Assembly (NCBI GenBank): GCA_004802725.1
Contig: SGPM01000228.1
Coordinates: 1 to 45,179, forward strand
Reading direction: 5' to 3'
DNA: 45,179 bases
Origin: Antrodiella citrinella
Lineage: Eukaryota; Basidiomycota; Agaricomycetes; Polyporales; Steccherinaceae
The translations under genes and the position numbers were made by a program. The notes beneath the pieces were generated by a model. It saw only the letters and a program-made list of their open reading frames with translations. It searched no databases and had not been told where the DNA came from. Below are positions 1 to 11,234 of the stretch, one piece after another. Positions within the stretch are counted from its first letter, which is position 1. Each line of letters begins with the position of its first letter.

Positions 1-1
1 A

Positions 2-1311
2 AACTCGCAAGAAGCCACCCCGGCGCCGTACCCATACCCCCACTATCCACCATCGACGTACGAGTCGTCGCAGCAATACGCGTCGAACAACCCCCCTCGA
101 CCAATACGGAATAATTCCTCGCAGTCGCATTCCCCCAACCAACCGCCCGCACCAGCACCAGCAGCTTATAACCCCCCTCCGCCGTCTGGATACCCGAATC
201 CTCCTCCGACCTACCCCCAAGGCCAACAGTTTAACGTCGCCCAGTCGACATCTAATCCGCAGTGGCCACCGCCTGAGAACTGGTCTCATTACCCTCAACC
301 ATTCCCCCAGCCGAATCCGCCCATACAGGAGACCCAGTCCTTCAGTAATCCGGGTAATGGGAGAGCAGTGGCGCCATCGTCTACGCCTGGTGAGCATCGC
401 GTGCCGTCGGGACAAAGTAAGCCCCCCAAGCCAGATGCAAGGCGGGACGATCGAGCACACCGACCAGCCGATTCGGCGTCACAAACGAAAGTACGTAAAC
501 CGAGAGAGCCTGAGCCACCTGCACCCCCGCCACAACCTGCACCCTTAGGACTCGACTTTTTAAAGGTGCGCTACATGTCTGCATCACATTTATATGGAGA
601 GAAGGTCTTCATTTGTCCTACAGTTAATTGAATCGTATCGCCTTATAATCGACTCTGCAAATGGCATGGGCAGTGATGTTCAGGCGCGGCCTGAGACCTT
701 GGAACGAATGCTGCAAGCAGCCTCTTATGGCGCTCAAGCATTGGACGCGGCAGCCAAGCGCGTCACCTCAGATGTCCCCCCAGAAGCTAGAGAGCAAGAA
801 GGAGAAGTGAAGGAGGGTGCGGGAAGTGTCCCCCAGGTGCGCTCTACTTGTTCACATGACAGCGACTATTTTACGAGCTCCCGCGACTGGGCTAGAAGGC
901 CGAACCACATCCAACCGAGGGACAGACATGCCTCGGATGCAATGCGACCTCCACGCCCGAGTGGCGGAGAGGGCCTATGGGTACATAACTCAATTCTGCG
1001 CACACTGCGTCATTCTCTGATACAACCATCTCGTTGCAGGGCCTCGAACGCTGTGTAATGCTTGCGGTCTTGTCTATGCTAAATTGGTAAGCTGTCTACC
1101 TTTCATCATCCGTCCCCTTTTAATGCCATGCATGAAGATTAAGAAACGTACTCGAGAACCCGGCCGTGCGCGCGGAGGGCAATCGTCCGGCAAAAACGCG
1201 AAATCCTCTCGCAATGAGTCTGGACAGGCGTCTAGTGACAGCGACGACGATGGTTCGTTCGACTCCCAAGAGCGGAGAAGTGACGCTGGAGAACAAGGTG
1301 GCCGCGAGTGA
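2..1311 (+). CDS. GATA-type zinc-finger transcription factor, 3' part
   Basis: Exons 2-565, 624-836, 926-980, 1040-1086 and 1138-1311 keep one frame and give about 350 residues; the 5' end lies outside the window. The first exon is low-complexity and rich in Pro, Gln, Asn and Ser. The finger is rebuilt across three exons and reads C-x2-C-x18-C-x2-C, with TPEWRRGP in the loop and LCNACGLVYAK at the second cysteine pair, followed by a basic IKKRTREPGR stretch. The 18-residue loop is the spacing of White collar-type fungal fingers rather than the 17-residue AreA/NIT2 type. A DNA-binding nuclear regulator is therefore expected. No PAS domain is visible in the roughly 255 residues before the finger, so a WC-2 identity is only a possibility. 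The C-terminal tail is Ser/Asp-rich and ends at TGA 1309-1311. Confidence 0.88.
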
Positions 1312-2377
1312 TGTGAGCCTGGTCATGACCCTATTAGTTATTATTCGTTCCTGCTATTCTCAGTGCTCTATACCTGATTCATTCATCATCTCATCTTGTT
1401 CTTGAACGGTTTCCTTTCAATCTTGTTGGGACTTGTATATCATACCATGTTTATGCGCATTCTCCTACCCTCTTCATAATTCTACGCTGATTGTTCTGTA
1501 GGTGTCAATAACTTTGTCCCCGCAGTAATTTGCCCTTCCTCCCTTTTGTTCCTCTAAGATTCTGTAGTCTAATACCGCATTTGACCCCCCGTCCCCAATG
1601 TACTCGTGCCAATTTATTTCCCCCGTCGACAGCAACCAGTCAGGTGTGTATTTCACTCTCACAGTTCGCTTCTAGCATTGCTTTTTAGGGAACGGAATCA
1701 CTGAGCTTCCAGCGTTCCTTTCAAGCATGAGTATGTCCCAAGCTCGCTGACAATATCCAAACCTTCGCTCTCTCGTCCAATATCATGCACACTACCGACG
1801 TATCACACACGCTACCGCGCAGTGCACAGCTTTTCGACTTCGACCGTGTCCCAAGCGTCGTCGCCTTTCCGCACAACTTCAATGTTCACTGTATCCGCGA
1901 AGCCATAGTGGCTCCACTGCCCCGGGAGTTTCCTACATCTGGCGTATGCTTATCTCTCGGTGACTCAAAGCCTAGAACTGATAAATACGTCCGGTCGTCT
2001 ACAGGAGAATTTCGAAATTTATGGGTACGTTTGTGCCGTGCTCGGCCTCGTCAAATACACTCCCATGACAGGATGTCGTTCGAAGGATCGCAGCAGGAAA
2101 CGGACATGCAACGACGGCGAGTTGCTGGAAACAGACTCGGACGTGGTTCATTCATGAGTCTCGTTCCTTCCATCCACATGGCCTTCCTCCGTCCGTGAGG
2201 ACAATTTCTAATGGACCAACACAGGCGGCCTGTACAAACACCATTGCCCGGAATGGGCACGACATCGTGTCACTGGGTGGGAGGATTTACGTGACGATCA
2301 GTTTAATAGAGGGGCTTCGCGGAATGCGTCGCAGGGCTTCTGACAACCTCAAGGTCAAAAGCGTGAACCTGAAGAAC
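1312..2377. other. Intergenic, no confident gene
   Basis: This 1.07-kb stretch lies between the GATA gene and the candidate small gene on the other strand. The first 370 bases are T-rich and look like 3' UTR and terminator. From about 1785 to 2198 the plus strand has a 137-codon open frame that matches no family I know. A second frame, 1960-2157, is also open but begins with GTG. Short peptides near 2230-2330 look protein-like, yet I could not join them to the upstream frames with good splice sites. A weakly conserved or decaying gene is possible. Confidence 0.5.
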
Positions 2378-2555
2378 CTAGTTTAGCTTCTGATCAATCT
2401 CAGCAGTGTTCCTGATGAGAACCATCCTACCATCCAATGCCGCACGGAGCTGAGCGTAGCGTCCAAGTACGTTCTCCATTTGTTCGTTGGCTTCACATCT
2501 CGACCGACCGACGACGAGCATCAAGGGACTGACCACTGAAACGCGCGTTGGACAT
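2378..2555 (-). CDS. Candidate 44-residue protein, possibly DASH subunit Hsk3-like
   Basis: Two exons, 2555-2534 and 2490-2378, are joined by a 43-base intron with a GTCAGT donor and a GAAG acceptor, and give a 44-residue product. It is one amphipathic helix with the core RYAQLRAALDGRMVLIRNTA. Hsk3, a small subunit of the outer-kinetochore DASH/Dam1 ring, has a similar helix starting with a YxQL-type motif. This resemblance is from memory and weak. An unspliced frame starting inside the intron gives almost the same C-terminus. The gene starts 109 bases after the stop of Spt20 on the same strand, so it could also be Spt20 3' UTR. Confidence 0.35.
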
Positions 2556-2663
2556 TAGTATAAAAGTAGTATTAGTACACATACATATCCGCAAGTACAT
2601 AATGATACACCAAGGCTGTCCACATCATCCACCGACTGACCGACCGACCACATCGCCGCCGTG

Positions 2664-4833
2664 TCATGATCCCTGCATCCCACTCGCCTTGCCCGCGGTA
2701 CCGAGTTGTTGCGGATGGCCAGCCATACCAGGCAGCTGGTGCTGTCCATTCACGATGGGCACACCGCCAATAGGCCAGTACCCTGTGGGCACCCTTTGCG
2801 GCATAGCTCCCATATTCATTCCCATCTGCGGATAGTTCATATTGAACATATGTGCCGCTGGATATTGTGCAACCATGGGGGCGGTAGGGTGGGCCTGCTG
2901 CTCCTGGGCACCCTGGCCGTTCTGCCCTGCCGCTACCGCTGCATTCGCGGCACCATTCGCGAGGTGGTGCTGCATGAGCTGGGGATGAGCGATCTGAGGG
3001 ACCGCTGATCGCATCTGGTTGTACTGATTCATGGCAGCGAAGTTGTAACTCTGCTGAGTAGGATGGGCTATCTGTTGACCAGCCTGTTGCTGGGGCATCG
3101 GAGACCGAGCAGTCAGTCCCTGCGCGGCGACCATCGGGCTGTTCCGTTGGGCCGCTTGGGCTTGAGCTTGAGCCGCATTCATAGCACCCGTACTTTGCTG
3201 CTGGTGCATTTGAGCATTCAGCTGTTGGTGATACGCCTGATAATTTGCTATGTACTGGGCCTGCAAATTCTGCTGCGTGGGCATCTAGAATCGAGTGTCA
3301 TGAGCGCCTAGAAGCCATATAATGAAAGCTAACGACTGCACCTTCTTCTTGCCCGCAATCGGTTGTGAAAGAAAATTGGTACCAGGTATGGCAGGCTGGA
3401 AACCACCCGCAGTCGATGGCTGACCTTGCATCTGTGCCACAGGCTGGGGCTGTTGTGCTGGCGAAGGTTGTATTCGCGAAGGCTGCTGAGCAGGTTGCTG
3501 AACCCTGGCAGCAGATGGGGGACGCTTTTCAGCAGCTCTTGGACTACCCACAGACCCAGCAACGGATGGAGGTCTTGGTGTATGTGCGGCTCGTGGAGAT
3601 ACTGGTGTTTGTCGGCCAACAGCATTGGGATAATGAGGCTGCATATGCTGTGGAATTGCGGGTGGCGGGATAGTTGATGGAGGTCTCATCAGGGGGGAGC
3701 GTCCTGGGTCTGAAGTCTTCGCCTTCTTCCTCGTCTCAGAGGCAACGGACGGAGGGCGGAGTGGAGGAGTGGGCGTGGGAACCGGCGTAGGACCAAGTCT
3801 AGGAGCAACTGGACCATTGGCAGGGTATGAAGTGGGTGTAGGGGGAGGGGGCGGGGGCGCCGCGACTGGCAATGGGACCGGTGCGTGCGCAGGCTGGGCA
3901 CCGGGAGTGTGTGCAGGAGCAGGTGTCGGCTGGTCTTTCTGCGATCGCAACGTCTGAAGGACCTCCAGTATGCGATAGCTGCCATGGTGTGAGAAGAGGG
4001 TCGGGACATCGTGAGTGTGGCTCATACCTTGGCACAGATGACCGATGTGGTTTCGGATTCATATACTGTATGATCTTAGCGCGGCGAGCGCGCTCCATCT
4101 CGTCCTCCTCCATCTCCATAGCTGCCGCTTTCCGTTTGAGTGACGATGGCGCAGGAGGTGCAGTCACTCTCAGAACGCTGTTCACGATACGAGTCAAGTG
4201 CGGATCGGGGTCCAGGCAGAGGGGCGCAGCAGTGGACAACTGCATAAGAGAGTCAGACACGCGCGAGACCTGTGGACAGCTGAACACGTACCAATATCTT
4301 AGCTTCCACCTCTAACGCATCATCATCTGTCCAAGGATTCCCTGCCTTCTGATTCAGTAGACACAGGTTGGTCCATAATGTCTCGGAGTTTGGGCTCAGT
4401 ACCACGCGTGTCTTCTCCGGCTGTTCCAAGATGGGGTCCTTTCCTTTGGGCGGTCTGTAATCCAATAGTTCTACAATCATGTTGCCTGCTCATATGGAGA
4501 AACCAAACGTGAGAGGAGAGCGACATTTAGCCACACGACCTGATTAGACACGTACCATCGTAGAAAGGCACCTTGGCAGAGTCGAACAGTTCCAGAAAGT
4601 CATTGGGTATTCGTTGGGCTCGGATATCATCCAATAGAGACTATTCACGATGAGTAACAAACATGTAAAGAGGTATTGAAAGAACGCACCGCGACCTGGT
4701 TATTATACAAGAACTTCGAACCGCCATTCAGAGTCCAGTGCTCCGGGTACAATTGTACGGAGAACGAGGGTGGAGATGCCTTCGTTGTCTCTAGCAGCTC
4801 CTCCACGGACCTCGAGAGGTTGTAACCTGCCAT
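2664..4833 (-). CDS. SPT20: Spt20, SAGA complex subunit
   Basis: Six exons (4833-4690, 4640-4556, 4485-4292, 4239-4028, 3978-3342, 3284-2664) keep phase throughout and give about 630 residues. The N-terminal 150 residues carry the Spt20 domain: SVEELLETTKASPPSFSVQL, then FLYNNQVASLLDDIR, a stretch ending PFYDG, and MIVELLDYRPPK. Spt20 is a structural subunit that holds the SAGA coactivator complex together in the nucleus. The rest is typical of fungal orthologues: a short basic/acidic helix (ERARRAKIIQYMNP), a long Pro/Ser/Thr-rich linker and a Gln/Ala-rich C-terminus. The start at 4833 opens directly onto the conserved region. The plus-strand frames over the low-complexity part are shadows. 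Confidence 0.93.
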
Positions 4834-5127
4834 GAAACCATGGAATGGAGGAGAGAGTCGAACGGAACGTGAGCGTCGTTGAACACAAGTTGGCGGGCGC
4901 CTCTATTACGGCTCGGTTCCATTGTTTACGTAATACCCGCCTTTGGAAATACTGTGGCGTCCACTCTTTAGCCTTTTAGCGCCTTACATGTTTGAAATCC
5001 AGCAGGTCAATTGGTGGTATGATAGGATTGTGCAGAACGACGGGTAGCGAAGGATACAAATATTAAAGAATACAAACAAGATATCCGGAAAATAGCAAGG
5101 GGATATACAACTCGGTGAATGAAAGAA
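4834..5127. other. Intergenic between Sds3-like and Spt20 genes
   Basis: These 294 bases separate two minus-strand genes. They should hold the 3' UTR of the Sds3-like gene and the promoter of Spt20. I see no TATA box, repeat or conserved ORF. Confidence 0.6.
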
Positions 5128-6271
5128 TCAAGACTTCCCTGCCGTGTTCGCTGCAGCTGCCCTCCGTCGTTTGTTGCCTCTCCGAATCTCTCCCAGGTCG
5201 TGCTCGATCTCAGGCTCCTTGCAAGGTGAAATATAAGCGATGCTCTTTCCTAAGCCACCCACAGCCTGGGCTTCTCTGCCAGCACCCTTTGGCCTCCGAC
5301 GCCCATTGTTCGCGGTGGCGGGCCGGTAACCGGCATTGGCGTTTATGTGACTTGAGACGAGTGGCATGGGGAACGGTGAAGGGAGCTCGTCCACCGAAAG
5401 AGAATGGGGATTCAGGAATGGACCTGTGGTAATGGGGCCTGACGCAATAGATAGGATCCCGCCATTTGGACCCTGTATCTGGTTTGTTTGCGGGGTCGGA
5501 GGTGGCGAAGTGCCTCCTCCGAGTTTCCGAAGCGTCCGAGTAATGTGAGGACGAGACTGCGCGTCGAGAGTGGCATCTGGACAGTGTGGTAAGTTAACCG
5601 GATGGACGAAGAGACAAGGAACGTACCTCCGGCAGCACCCTCCCCATCCTTTTCCTCTCTGGCGCGTCGTCTCCGCTCCTCAATGCCGTCCATCAGTCTT
5701 TCACGTATACGTTCTCTCCCCTTCTTCCATTCATCCTCCACTCTTGCTCTCTCCTCCTCGTAGGCTGTTTGAATGCTTTCCGATGCACATCTTTCTTGCA
5801 AGGTTGCCGAGGCAAGTAGAGCCGACCGCTCGAGTGAGAGTGGATACAGTCGGAGTTGGTATGCAGGGACATTCTGGGGTCGAGTGGACAGGTGGAAGGA
5901 TGCATTGTTGAGTTCTGTTATAGCCTCTGCGTACTGTCTCCCCGTACTTCGCGTCAATGATGAGCATAGCTGTCTGGAAAGTATGAAGACACGAGACACT
6001 CACTCTTCTCGTCGGTCGTTGATCTCTTTGCCCAGCCTCGCAGCGATCTCCTTCCGCTTCCTCTTACTTTCCTCCGATGAACCTACCAAGACATTGAGAA
6101 CGTGAAAATCCAAAGAGACAAAATGAATGAGCACCTTGCACAGCATTGCTGGGGCCTGCGGTCATTGCATGCGAGTGTTGTCTGTCATGAGGGTAGGTAT
6201 CAACATCAAAGTACAGGAAACGAGTTGAACATCACTTACGGTAAGGCAAATACTCCGCGTTGTGGTGGCAT
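5128..6271 (-). CDS. Sds3-like subunit of the Rpd3/Sin3 histone deacetylase complex
   Basis: Exons 6271-6240, 6181-6135, 6082-6004, about 5946-5627 and 5576-5128 keep frame and give about 308 residues. The start of exon 4 is uncertain: an acceptor at 5974 gives nine more residues but a 30-base intron. The centre is a long charged coiled coil, from KRKRKEIAARLGKEINDRRE through ERCASESIQTAYEEERARVE to RIRERLMDGIEERRRRAREE, the arrangement of the Sds3/BRMS1 family. These proteins bridge Sin3 and the Rpd3-type deacetylase in nuclear corepressor complexes. The C-terminal 150 residues are Pro/Thr-rich with a basic stretch GNKRRRAAAA near the end. Family placement rests on the coiled-coil pattern, so it is less certain than for neighbouring genes. 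Confidence 0.75.
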
Positions 6272-6611
6272 TTATATGTGAGATATGTGCAACAATGAAA
6301 GAAGAGGTGTAGAGATGAAAATGAATCTCAAAGGAATGAGGTGGACAAAGAATTGAGCGTCTACTGCTGTGGCAGACGAATCGACGGGAGCAGTTGCCGT
6401 TGTGGCGGGTCGTGTCGATCTTAGATCTTCTAACCTTAACCTTAGGGTCACAATATTGGAAACTTTGGTATGGTGCACTTTCAAAACAAATGTTTTTACT
6501 TGCACTAGCAATCTTCATAAAATTCATACTGGTACAGTCAAACGATTCTTCAGGCCTACAAAACGCGAACGGTCCATACATGATATACGCACGACTCGGG
6601 CTAGACTGAGA
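6272..6611. other. Intergenic between GH127 and Sds3-like genes
   Basis: These 340 bases lie between two minus-strand genes and should hold the GH127 3' UTR and the promoter of the Sds3-like gene. The ORFs that cross it are non-conserved frames. I see nothing else. Confidence 0.6.
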
Positions 6612-9600
6612 TCAGGACGCCTTGAAGGTCGGGAATTCACCGATCCTGAGCTTTGTAGTCTATGATACCGATAATAACGTGAGGTAGTGTAGAATCCAGC
6701 AGGAACGTGTCACGTACGCCAAAAGGAGATAACGTAAGGTTTGTGGCAGGTCCAGTACAAGCTGGGGTTGTGGGAGGAGACGTGGTGAACGTGTCTCCCG
6801 CAAGGTCCCAGTCGATAGGGCAAGCCATAACGGTGATAGCGAGAGGAGACAATCCAGAATCAAAGATCGGCGATGGAAGCCTGCCTCCAGTGGGGGTGCC
6901 AGCATGGAAGGTCAATGTATCTGGGTCGATGGCATATTGCCAATTTCCAGTGGCGGTGAATTGGAGATCAGCAGCGCGAGGCTCTTGAGCGTTCTGGGTG
7001 AGGATCCTCTGTGTGCGCGGGATATCGAGGGCGTAGTGCAACGGCCCCCTATGGATAGCCACGGAACCATGCGGTCTTGATTCTGCAGGCAGCCACATTA
7101 GTTCTGGCGTGGATATGAAGGCACCGGACGTGTACACACACCGAGAGAAATCTGTGCTGGAAGGTTTAGATTGATGGTGGTGGCTCCGTCGGGAACCAAG
7201 ATGCCTTGCAAACCGTTGCTGGGAGCAGCTGGCTTCGCTTGTTCGCCGTTTACCGCGAAAGTGCCACCGGTGACCCAGCTAGGGATGCGAACGGAGTACG
7301 TGAAGCTTTTCCCAGCGTTCACAGAGATATTGAGAGCGTCGCTGAAAGGATACAATGTATCCACGGTCACCGTAACCTTGTTGCCTGTGAAAAAAATATG
7401 AATGTTTGTATGGGATAGGACCTGATCATATGCAAAACACCACGAACCACCTGCCAGAGTAGCACTAGTACTGAAAGGTCCTAGGTACACCTGGACGACA
7501 GACTGTTGATCCGCTGTGGTCACGAAGGCATTGCTGATGAACTTGGGCCATCCTTGAGGGTGATTGACAGTGCAGCACCTGCGTACGACGGAATCGATGG
7601 AGGCGCTATCAGCGTCCGGCGAAATACTCAGAAGTGGCCTAGACTGGTTTCATACTCACGGGTAGTTAGGCTCAAGACCGAAGACGTTCGAATACGGCCT
7701 ACGATATCATTTCAGATCGCGCTCGTAGTCCGATGATAGTCAGCATATTGGAAAGATACATACCCGTCTTCAGGAAACGGATTTCTTGTTGATTTGTCGT
7801 CTACAAGTGAGTCACAGTTTTGAACGTCACGCAAAAATAACTCACGGGGTCATGTTCTTCGCCGCGACTTGATTTTGCTGCTGGAGGTACTGGCGAGACC
7901 ACATATCTGCGCCGGAATGATGATGTATGATGCATGCCGTCGGGTTACAACTGGACCTCGCCTACCTCCGGTCAAGGTTGCGGGTAAAGCGTTGTAGGTA
8001 ATTCTTTCTACCTAGAGCCAACGCATCAGGATGTATCCCACCCCCAACATATTTACACTGCATGGCTCCTCACCCGATCTGCGAACTTGGGATCGCCGAT
8101 GACTTGATATAGATAGGAGCCTCTGAAGATAGATCAGTTTGAGACAATTAAAAAGCTATGCAAGCAGGGATGATTCAGGACTCGGAGCTTACGAGAACAT
8201 TGTCTCCTGCATCATTTCGTAAAGTAGTGAGTGAACATTCCGCAGATTTCGAAGCACAGGATGAATGTTTGACTGACCACCACAAGACATAGCTCTGTCC
8301 TACGATTGTCACGAGTCGTCATGGTATGTTGGTTGATCAAACACAACAAAGAAAATCGTAATGGCACTCACCCACGAACGGCTTCTAGACCAGCCAAATA
8401 TTCATCCGCAGCATATATTCCCGACGGTCGCCCATGATACCGGAACAGCAGATCCCAACCCAGACTTGCAGCGTCAAGATCTAGTATACGTCCGAGCTAT
8501 TAGCTAGTCTCCGGCAACCATCAGCGTAACCGTATGTACCAGATTGGTTGTGAGTATAACGGAACGTCGATGGCAACGCCTTCAGGCCTTCCGCCATGTT
8601 TACGCCATGCCAGGTCAGCACGGGGAACGGGTTGCTCAAATGTTCTACAGGTCCCTTGGGGAAGTTCTGGTAGGCGAGAATTTGTCAACGGAAAACGGGA
8701 CCTTGTCTCGCGGATCGGAAACAGCCTACCGCCTCCGCGAAGACCTGCTCCCATGGGTCTCCAGTCCATTTCAGCATCTTCATGGTGTCCATCAGGACGT
8801 CCTCTTGTCCATCGGGGTAAAAATCGTATAGCCTGTTTTCACAAAGTAGGTGGGGATCATATCTCCGTCCTCAACAGTACATAAAATGACATACCACTGC
8901 AGGACAATTACGAAGTCTTCCCAGCGAGTCTTGGTCCAATCTTCTAGCCCCTGGCCCTCGTGCAGCATGCTGTTCGCGAGCGCCACAAATTTATGCAGCG
9001 CTGGGACAACTTTTTCAGCCAGAGTTGCGTCGGCTTCCACCATCTGTATGGCACCGAAGAAGAACGGGTACCTATTAACGTTTCGCGATGGGTATCAGTT
9101 TGATACGGTAGAAGCGGAAGGAGATGATGTGTCTACCGTCCCCATAAGTAACGTGGCTTCGTAGTATTGACCTCGGGTCCGAGCCAGCCAGTGGAGTCTT
9201 GGTGGTCCAAAACATAATCGAGGAATTGCAAGGTCTGAGATTGAATTGTGCTGTCGTTCAACAACACGCCGGTCGGCACCATTCCATTCTGCACGAATCA
9301 CATGTCCGAGTCAGTGCGTCTGTGAACGAAGCAGTACGCGTCGGAGTACTTACAAACCAGTAGCTGCCAGCTTCTTCGAGGTTGGAGTAATAGGAGTCGC
9401 CACCGATCCAATCACTCTGTGCTACGCTGTAACTATTCGTCAATAACGGATAGATGTATACGAATAAGTTCTCACTAGTCATAGAAGTCATGTTCGTGAC
9501 CCGCTAAACCATTCGCTTGTACAAGTAGCTATTGCGCTATCTGAGCAGATGGATTAACAATAGAATTGAAACAAGCCGCACCTGGTCACGAAGCCAGCCA

Positions 9601-9780
9601 GTAGGTTTGACTGCTCCGAGAGGGAGGCTGAGGAACTTCTTGGGTGCAACTATACGCCGCAATTCGCGATCGATCAGTGATCCTAGATCGAAATACGAGC
9701 AACTCACGTCCAGTATCTTGTGGCACAATGCCAACAAGCAGAGAGAGCAGTGTCGACACGATTACACTTCGATAACCCAT
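6612..9780 (-). CDS. Secreted GH127/DUF1680-type glycoside hydrolase (beta-L-arabinofuranosidase family)
   Basis: Twenty exons keep phase and give 658 residues: 9780-9708, 9649-9582, 9528-9476, 9432-9354, 9288-9137, 9071-8895, 8832-8730, 8666-8540, 8480-8372, 8299-8278, 8206-8193, 8122-8074, 8011-7966, 7906-7846, 7784-7764, 7698-7660, 7578-7451, 7384-7142, 7082-6718, 6659-6612. A hydrophobic signal peptide starts MGYRSVIVSTLLSLLVG. Typical DUF1680 blocks follow: LDYVLDHQDSTGWLG, LTWHGVNMAEGLKALP, GTELCLVVE, YLYQVIGDPKFADRVERI, NYPCCTVNHPQGWPKF and a C-terminal TTKLRIGEFPTF. In the bacterial GH127 enzyme HypBA1 a Glu-x-Cys pair and a Cys-Cys pair bind zinc and supply the cysteine nucleophile; here these correspond to E316/C318 and C399/C400. 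It probably trims L-arabinose side chains from plant cell-wall polymers outside the cell. Substrate is inferred. Confidence 0.9.
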
Positions 9781-10588
9781 GAAAGCAGAGGTCGTATCTC
9801 TGAACATTGAAGTGACTTGATTCATGCTTTATGTAGTGGAAATCGCCGTGATCAAGTCGCTTCCTGTCTTTGTGCTCCTTGTGCTTCAGAACTCAGATGA
9901 TAGCAGAGAAGGTATCCAGGAAGTTCAAATGACCGTATCTGTGACCCTTGTTTGATCGCTGAGCAGAGCACCTGAACTTCTCAGACACCTCTGAAGTCTT
10001 TTACAGTGGAGCGAAGGCCGTGCGATCGCACTGGATAACAGCTTGAAGTCAGTACTACTCATAAAAGGTAACCCGTCTGAGGAATACGTCAATACACTCA
10101 CCGGTCCAAGTCTCTGCAGACTTGAAGTAGAGAAGGCAGCTGGTAACAAATACAGACGAGTCGGACCGCAGCACGGACCGCAAGTAGAGCGCTCCCGTAA
10201 TGACGTTGTCGAACAAGTAAAGCAGTGTCGGAAATTTACGTGGTCTGAACAAAAGTGTCTTTAACAGCCTGGTCAAACCGTAAATACCTGACAATGTGAG
10301 TTGGGGTGACCACCTGATTCTGTCATAACTATGGCATACCGGAGACTCATGCAGCATGCAGCGACCAATGCGGCGAGTTCCGCGAAAGGCTTCAAGTTCG
10401 TTTCAACTTGAAGCAACGTCACGGTCGTTCTATGACTGCCAGCGAATGTTGTTACCCTCGATGTTCTATGATTGTATGACATCGTTGCGGGTCGCTGCAC
10501 AATCGGGATCGGCTTGACGAGCATGTTTATAAGTCATCATGAAACTCACATCGAAGCATGCTGTTGATCACGAATAAAGAGAACATAC
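9781..10588. other. Upstream region of GH127 gene, no confident gene
   Basis: This lies upstream of the GH127 start. A TATA-like ACATAAAG stands on the minus strand just before the alternative ATG at 9825, which favours the ATG at 9780 as the real start. Minus-strand frames between about 10060 and 10520 look protein-like and may be the 3' part of the doubtful gene at 10589-10965, but I could not join them with convincing introns. Confidence 0.4.
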
Positions 10589-10965
10589 TGGTGGCCAATG
10601 GCGCATAGAGCAAAACTCTCTTCCCGGTTGCATACTGTGCATCATTTCCCGTTGACATTGACACTGACAGAGGTTCTTCGACAGTAAGCCTGAGCGAGAT
10701 AACGACCACGAGACCATTGAGTCGGAGAAATCAACTTACTTGCACATTCATTCGGGACTTTTGCATCCTGCACTCTCTCAGCCCTCACGATGCAAAGCCT
10801 GAGCATGTTGACCAAGAATACATCTGTGGGATTGTGCAGCATGTAAAAAGCAGATAAGGGAGGAAGGAACTAACATTGGCACTCGTTCGCGACCTTGGCT
10901 TGGTCAACCACGAGCAAGTACACACGATACCATACGATATCCGCCTTCTCTCTCCCACTGTCCAT
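10589..10965 (-). CDS. Doubtful gene, 5' part, function unknown
   Basis: Three exons, 10965-10875, 10823-10740 and 10675-10589, join in phase with introns of 51, 64 and (downstream) about 70 bases. They start at an ATG followed by DSGREKADIVWYRVYLLVV, then VFLVNMLRLCIVRAERV and ATGKRVLLYAPLAT. A possible fourth exon gives DPDCAATRND, after which the model breaks down near 10460-10060. I do not recognise a family. The alternating hydrophobic and charged pattern is protein-like, but a decayed gene or chance joining cannot be excluded. It lies in the shared upstream region of two secreted-enzyme genes. Confidence 0.25.
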
Positions 10966-11161
10966 GCTGCGTTCTGTTCTACTGCTGGGTAAATGACGGT
11001 GAAGCATGGTGTTCTCGACGAGCCATCATGCTCGTTGTGAAGCTCGTCACGAGTCGACCGAGCTTGGCAATTTGGCGGCCACATGGGCTTCGGCTAACAA
11101 GCTGCTCGCCTCTTTTTCAAGTTTTTGTCCTTCTCAACTTCTTCTAGCGTTACGCGTACAC

Positions 11162-11167
11162 TATAAA
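11162..11167 (+). promoter_or_regulatory. TATA box of the sedolisin gene
   Basis: A TATAAA in the context cactataaagcc stands 68 bases upstream of the sedolisin ATG at 11235. This is a fitting distance for a TATA box and a short 5' leader. Confidence 0.5.
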
Positions 11168-11234
11168 GCCTTTGGATACCAGCGTATTAAGATGTCGGTC
11201 GAAGAGCTCCTGCTTTCACAGTCGTTTCCTCAGT

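Noticed and set aside
594..1058. 154-codon frame inside the GATA gene
   Set aside because: It reads through two introns. Only with splicing does the complete GATA finger appear.
2503..2650. Two short GACC-type tracts flanking the 44-residue candidate gene
   Set aside because: They are imperfect, 15-17 bases long and could be simple-sequence drift; no terminal inverted repeat or target duplication was seen.
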